NCBI GenBank assembly: GCA_024699395.1
Contig: JAILPU010000042.1
Location: 1 to 10,013 of the forward strand
Length of the DNA: 10,013 nucleotides
Source: Lachnospiraceae bacterium
GTDB lineage: Bacteria > Bacillota > Clostridia > Lachnospirales > Lachnospiraceae
Direction: 5' to 3'
A model generated the notes under the pieces. The model was not told the origin of the DNA, did not search any database, and saw nothing but the letters and a program-made list of their open reading frames with translations. Positions 5,641 to 10,013 of this stretch are shown here, one piece after another; position 1 is the first letter of the stretch; the number at the start of each line of letters is the position of its first letter. A program made the translations under genes and the position numbers.

Positions 5641-8600
5641 ATGGTTGATCAATTTGAGCAGATAAGAGAACACGGACTTTACAGAGCCGAATTTGAACAT
5701 GATAACTGCGGAATAGGAGCCATTATAAATATAGATGGCACCGCAGATCATAATATTGTGGCAGATGCATTGTCCATAGTGGAAAATCTGGAGCACAGAG
5801 CCGGTAAGGATGCCGAGGGAAAAACAGGAGACGGAGTGGGAATCCTGACACAGATCCCCCATGACTTCTTTGCAAAGGAACTGGAGAAGATGGGAGTCAA
5901 GGGTATCGCAAAAAGAGGATACGCAGTAGGTATGTTCTTCTTCCCCCAGGATGAGCTGGCAGCCAAAAGGGAAAAATCCATGTTTGAAATAATAACCGGA
6001 AAAGCCGGTTTAAAGTTCCTTGGATGGAGAAAAGTTCCCGTAGCTCCCGAAATACTGGGTACCAAGGCAAGAGAGTGCATGCCCAATATATATCAGGCAT
6101 TTATTGAGAGACCTGAAGGCTGCGAAACCGATCTTGATTTTGACAGAAAGCTTTATATTGTAAGAAGAGAGTTTGAGCAGAGCAGTGTTCACACCTATGT
6201 GCCTTCACTGTCATGCAGAACCATTGTATATAAGGGAATGTTCCTTGTGGGACAGTTACGTACCTTCTTTAACGATCTTGAGAACAAAGAATACAAATCA
6301 GCCATTGCAATGGTTCACTCAAGATTCTCCACCAATACTCAGCCCAGCTGGAACAGAGCTCATCCCAACAGATTTATCGTTCACAACGGAGAGATAAATA
6401 CCATAAAGGGAAATGCGGATAAGATGCTGGCAAGAGAAGAGACCATGCATACAAATGTATTTTCCGATGAGGATATGACCAAGGTGCTTCCTGTTATTTC
6501 AAGTAAGGGTTCCGACTCCGCAATGCTTGATAACACTTTGGAATTTCTTGTAATGAGTGGAATGGAACTGCCTCTTGCAATGGCAATGATGATTCCCGAG
6601 CCCTGGGCGCATAATGAGACTCTTTCTCAGGAGGAGAGAGACTTCTACCAGTATTATGCAACCATGATGGAGCCCTGGGACGGCCCCGCGTCCATCCTGT
6701 TTTCTGACGGTGATGTCATGGGCGCGATCCTTGACAGAAACGGTTTAAGACCTTCCAGATATTATGTAATGGATGACAACAGACTTATCCTTTCCTCTGA
6801 GGTAGGTGTTCTTGATATAGATGAGAGCCATGTCCTTAAAAAGGAAAGACTCCATCCCGGCAAGATTCTTTTGGTGGATACAAAGGAAAAGAGAATAATA
6901 TACGATGAGGAGATCAAAGAGAGATATGCATTCGCAAAGCCCTACGGTGAATGGCTCGACAGTAATCTCACACTTTTATCTGATATAAAGATTCCCAATA
7001 AGAGAGTTCCTGTGATAACCACAGAGGAGAGAAAGAGACTTCAGAAATCCTTCGGTTACACCTGGGAAAATTACCATGACAGCATTCTTACCATGGCAAG
7101 AGACGGATCTGAAGCAATCGGATCCATGGGTGTTGATACTCCCATAGCATCTCTCTCCGGAGAATATCAGCCTCTGTTTTACTATTTCAAGCAGCTCTTC
7201 GCTCAGGTTACCAATCCTCCCATTGACGCACAGAGAGAGGAAATTGTAACTTCCAGAACCGTGTATGTGGGAAAGAACGGTAATCTCTTGGAGGAGAAGC
7301 CCGAGAACTGCCATGTGCTCAAGATCAACAATCCCATCCTTAACGATCTTGACATGCTTAAGATTCTTAATATGAAAAAAGAAGGCTTCAAGGTAGCAAA
7401 GGTATCAATCCTTTTCTACAAGAGCACACCCATGAAGAGAGTTCTCAATCATCTTTTTGTGGAAGTGGACAGAGCCTACAAAGAGGGTGCCAACATCCTT
7501 GTATTGTCAGACAGAGGTGTGGATGAAAACCACGTGGCTATTCCTTCACTCCTTGCTGTCGCTGCGGTACATAAGCACCTTGTAGAAACAAGAAAATGTA
7601 CTGCAATGTCTCTTATACTTGAGTCCGCAGAGCCTGTTGAAGTTCATCACTTTGCAACACTTTTGGGCTTCGGTGCATCGGCAATAAACCCCTATCTTGC
7701 CCATGCCACCATCGCTGAACTTGTGGACAATGAATTACTTGAAAAAGATTATTATGCTGCTGTTGACGATTACGATAAGGCTATTCTTTTCGGTATCGTA
7801 AAGATCGCTTCCAAGATGGGTATTTCCACCATCCAGTCATATCAGGGAAGTAAGATTTTCGAGGCCCTCGGTATTTCCGAAGAGGTTATAAACGAGTACT
7901 TCCCCGGAACCGTATCAAGAATCGGTGGTATCACTCTTGAGGATATCGGAAGAAGCGCAGACGAACAGCACAGCAGAGCCTTCGATCCCTTGGGGCTTGA
8001 TACGGATTTGGAGCTTACCGCTTTGGGACGTCATAAATTAAGAAGTCAGGGTGAGCACCACAGATATAATCCCCGGACCATCCATATGCTTCAGAGTGCC
8101 ACCAGAGAGGGAGACTACGATAAATTCAAGCAGTATTCCAAAATGGTGGATGATGAGAGAACAGGTTATCTGAGAAGCCTTTTTGATTTTGCATATCCTG
8201 ACAAGAAAGTTCCTCTTGATGAAGTTGAGAGTGAAGATTCCATTGTAACAAGATTTAAAACAGGAGCCATGTCCTACGGTTCCATTTCGGAGGAAGCTCA
8301 TACAACTCTTGCCATTGCCATGAACAGACTTCACGGAAAGTCCAACAGCGGTGAGGGTGGCGAGAGTCATGAGAGAATCCTCACAGCAGGTACTTTGGTT
8401 GATATGAATTCTGCCATCAAGCAGGTGGCAAGCGGAAGATTCGGCGTAACAAGCCGATATCTCGTAAGTGCCAAAGAGATACAGATTAAGATGGCTCAGG
8501 GCGCAAAGCCCGGTGAAGGCGGACATCTTCCCGGCAAGAAGGTTTACCCCTGGATTGCAAAGACAAGACATTCAACACCTGGCGTGAGCCTTATATCTCC

Positions 8601-10013
8601 TCCCCCTCATCATGATATCTATTCCATTGAGGATCTGGCTCAGCTTATATACGACCTTAAAAATGCCAATAAGGATGCTCGTATTTCTGTAAAACTTGTA
8701 TCCGAGGCGGGAGTGGGAACTGTTGCAGCCGGTGTTGCAAAGGCCGGTGCAGGGGTTATCCTTATTTCCGGTTATGACGGAGGTACAGGTGCAGCTCCTT
8801 TAAGTTCCATTCACAATGCAGGTCTTCCCTGGGAGCTTGGTCTCAGTGAGACACATCAGACTCTTATTGCAAACGGCTTGAGAAATCAGGTTGTGATAGA
8901 GACAGACGGTAAGCTTATGTCCAGCCGTGATGTTGCAATTGCAGCTATTCTCGGAGCTGAGGAATTCGGTTTTGCCACAGCACCCCTTATCACCTTGGGA
9001 TGCGTTATGATGAGAGCCTGCCAGTCCGACACCTGCCCTATGGGTGTGGCTACACAGAATCCCGAACTTAGAAAGAGATTCGCAGGCAAGCCCGAATACG
9101 TGGAAAACTTCATGCGCTTTATCGCAAGAGGTTTGAGAGAGATAATGAGTGAGCTCGGTGTAAGAACCGTTGCCGAGCTTGTGGGAAGAACAGATCTTTT
9201 GAAGATGAAGGATAAGCTTTCCGATAAGGAAGGCCGTCTCGATCTTTCGGGCATCCTTCTTGATATGTCTAAGAATGACAGAAAAGATATGATATTCGAT
9301 CCCGCAAAGGTTTATGATTTCAAGCTTGAGGCTACCAAGGATGAGAGCGTTCTCCTTAAGTCAGCTGATATTAAGAAAGCGATAACAAAGGGAGAAAAGG
9401 CAACTGCGAAAGTAAGCTTAAAGAGCGTGGACAGAACCTTTGGCACTCTTTTGGGTGCTGAGATTACAAGAAACAATCCCGAAGGATTAAAAGAGGATAC
9501 CATCACCGTTAACTGTGACGGTTCCGGCGGACAGAGCTTCGGCGCATTTATCCCCAAGGGACTTACCCTTGTTCTTTCCGGAGATTCCAACGATTACTTC
9601 GGTAAGGGACTTTCCGGCGGAAAACTTATTGTCAGGGCACCTAAGGAAGCGGCATACGACCCTCATGAAAATATTATAATAGGAAACGTTGCTCTTTACG
9701 GTGCTACCTCAGGTAAGGCATTTATAGCAGGTAAAGCCGGCGAGCGTTTCAGTATAAGAAATTCAGGTGCAATATGTGTCTGCGAGGGCGTAGGTGAGCA
9801 CGGATGCGAATACATGACCGGTGGTACTGCGGTAATCTTGGGAGAGACAGGTAAAAACTTTGCCGCAGGTATGAGCGGCGGTATCGCTTATGTACTTGAC
9901 GAGGGCAATAAGCTCTACAGAAACCTTAACAAACAGCTGGTGGAGATGGAGAGGCTTGAGAAGAAGGAAGATATCGAAGCACTTCGCTCCATTATCGAGG
10001 AACATGTAAAATA
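5641..10013 (+). CDS. gltB: Glutamate synthase large (alpha) subunit, 3'-truncated by the window edge
   Basis: GOGAT: glutamine plus 2-oxoglutarate plus reductant gives two glutamates, closing the ammonia-assimilation cycle with GlnN. The frame is open for 1457 codons to the edge; the family usually has about 1500-1520 residues, so only the extreme C-terminus is missing. ATG 5641 has GGGAGG at 5628-5633. Domains: a 22-residue propeptide then Cys23 (HDNCGIG), the Ntn glutaminase nucleophile, with the glutaminase domain to about 430 (HSRFSTNTQPSW, HNGEINT); a central domain about 470-780 (SLSGEYQPLFYYFKQ, NPPIDAQREE); an FMN-binding synthase domain about 830-1210 (MSYGSIS from 877, KPGEGGHLPGKKV, GGTGAAPLSS from 1047); Cys1121, Cys1127 and Cys1132, the C-x5-C-x4-C ligands of the [3Fe-4S] cluster; and the GXGXG helix domain about 1240-1440 (CDGSGGQSFGAF, GGTAVILG). 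The small subunit gene gltD would be expected downstream but is not visible. No internal frameshift was seen. Confidence 0.97.
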   Translation, partial: MVDQFEQIREHGLYRAEFEHDNCGIGAIINIDGTADHNIVADALSIVENLEHRAGKDAEGKTGDGVGILTQIPHDFFAKELEKMGVKGIAKRGYAVGMFFFPQDELAAKREKSMFEIITGKAGLKFLGWRKVPVAPEILGTKARECMPNIYQAFIERPEGCETDLDFDRKLYIVRREFEQSSVHTYVPSLSCRTIVYKGMFLVGQLRTFFNDLENKEYKSAIAMVHSRFSTNTQPSWNRAHPNRFIVHNGEINTIKGNADKMLAREETMHTNVFSDEDMTKVLPVISSKGSDSAMLDNTLEFLVMSGMELPLAMAMMIPEPWAHNETLSQEERDFYQYYATMMEPWDGPASILFSDGDVMGAILDRNGLRPSRYYVMDDNRLILSSEVGVLDIDESHVLKKERLHPGKILLVDTKEKRIIYDEEIKERYAFAKPYGEWLDSNLTLLSDIKIPNKRVPVITTEERKRLQKSFGYTWENYHDSILTMARDGSEAIGSMGVDTPIASLSGEYQPLFYYFKQLFAQVTNPPIDAQREEIVTSRTVYVGKNGNLLEEKPENCHVLKINNPILNDLDMLKILNMKKEGFKVAKVSILFYKSTPMKRVLNHLFVEVDRAYKEGANILVLSDRGVDENHVAIPSLLAVAAVHKHLVETRKCTAMSLILESAEPVEVHHFATLLGFGASAINPYLAHATIAELVDNELLEKDYYAAVDDYDKAILFGIVKIASKMGISTIQSYQGSKIFEALGISEEVINEYFPGTVSRIGGITLEDIGRSADEQHSRAFDPLGLDTDLELTALGRHKLRSQGEHHRYNPRTIHMLQSATREGDYDKFKQYSKMVDDERTGYLRSLFDFAYPDKKVPLDEVESEDSIVTRFKTGAMSYGSISEEAHTTLAIAMNRLHGKSNSGEGGESHERILTAGTLVDMNSAIKQVASGRFGVTSRYLVSAKEIQIKMAQGAKPGEGGHLPGKKVYPWIAKTRHSTPGVSLISPPPHHDIYSIEDLAQLIYDLKNANKDARISVKLVSEAGVGTVAAGVAKAGAGVILISGYDGGTGAAPLSSIHNAGLPWELGLSETHQTLIANGLRNQVVIETDGKLMSSRDVAIAAILGAEEFGFATAPLITLGCVMMRACQSDTCPMGVATQNPELRKRFAGKPEYVENFMRFIARGLREIMSELGVRTVAELVGRTDLLKMKDKLSDKEGRLDLSGILLDMSKNDRKDMIFDPAKVYDFKLEATKDESVLLKSADIKKAITKGEKATAKVSLKSVDRTFGTLLGAEITRNNPEGLKEDTITVNCDGSGGQSFGAFIPKGLTLVLSGDSNDYFGKGLSGGKLIVRAPKEAAYDPHENIIIGNVALYGATSGKAFIAGKAGERFSIRNSGAICVCEGVGEHGCEYMTGGTAVILGETGKNFAAGMSGGIAYVLDEGNKLYRNLNKQLVEMERLEKKEDIEALRSIIEEHVK

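Noticed and set aside
8038..8571. Minus-strand 177-residue frame opposite gltB
   Set aside because: It lies opposite conserved GltB synthase-domain sequence and shows no domain or start signal of its own.

Overview
The window looks like chromosomal DNA from an anaerobic Firmicute, most likely a gut or rumen Lachnospiraceae (Butyrivibrio-like). This is inferred from three things. There is a type III glutamine synthetase next to an Fe-S-type PurF. Codon use leans strongly to AGA for Arg, CCC for Pro and CTT for Leu. Genes carry AGGAGG-like ribosome sites and a consensus sigma-A promoter. Sampled coding lines are about 47-52% GC. All four genes are on the plus strand.

Layout: 1-1026 is the 3' part of dapL (LL-diaminopimelate aminotransferase, lysine/cell-wall pathway). 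1027-1146 is a short leader with a terminator hairpin. 1147-3246 is glnN (type III glutamine synthetase), followed after 19 bases by purF (3266-4651, first step of purine synthesis), so these two are probably one operon. 4652-5640 is a gene-free stretch of nearly 1 kb. It holds two 98%-identical 169-bp GC-rich repeats that can fold on themselves, a truncated third piece, a 15-mer repeat found once beside purF and three times in a 34-bp-period array, a very long hairpin, then a strong promoter and an RNA attenuator. 5641 to the right edge is gltB (glutamate synthase large subunit), open at the end and lacking perhaps 50-60 C-terminal residues.

GlnN makes glutamine from glutamate and ammonia. 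GltB uses glutamine and 2-oxoglutarate to return two glutamates (the GS/GOGAT cycle). PurF uses glutamine as nitrogen donor for purines. PurF and GltB both start with an Ntn-type glutaminase domain that needs removal of a short propeptide to expose its catalytic cysteine.

The most interesting signal is regulatory. The gltB leader has two small hairpins with six-base loops of the form A-A-A-G-G-N, the second overlapping the 5' arm of a strong intrinsic terminator. This is the architecture recognised by ANTAR-domain antiterminators (EutV/NasR type). The terminator upstream of glnN has the same kind of overlapping hairpin with loop AACGGC. GS (and through it PurF) and GOGAT therefore look like targets of one RNA-binding antitermination regulator, which is not encoded in this window.
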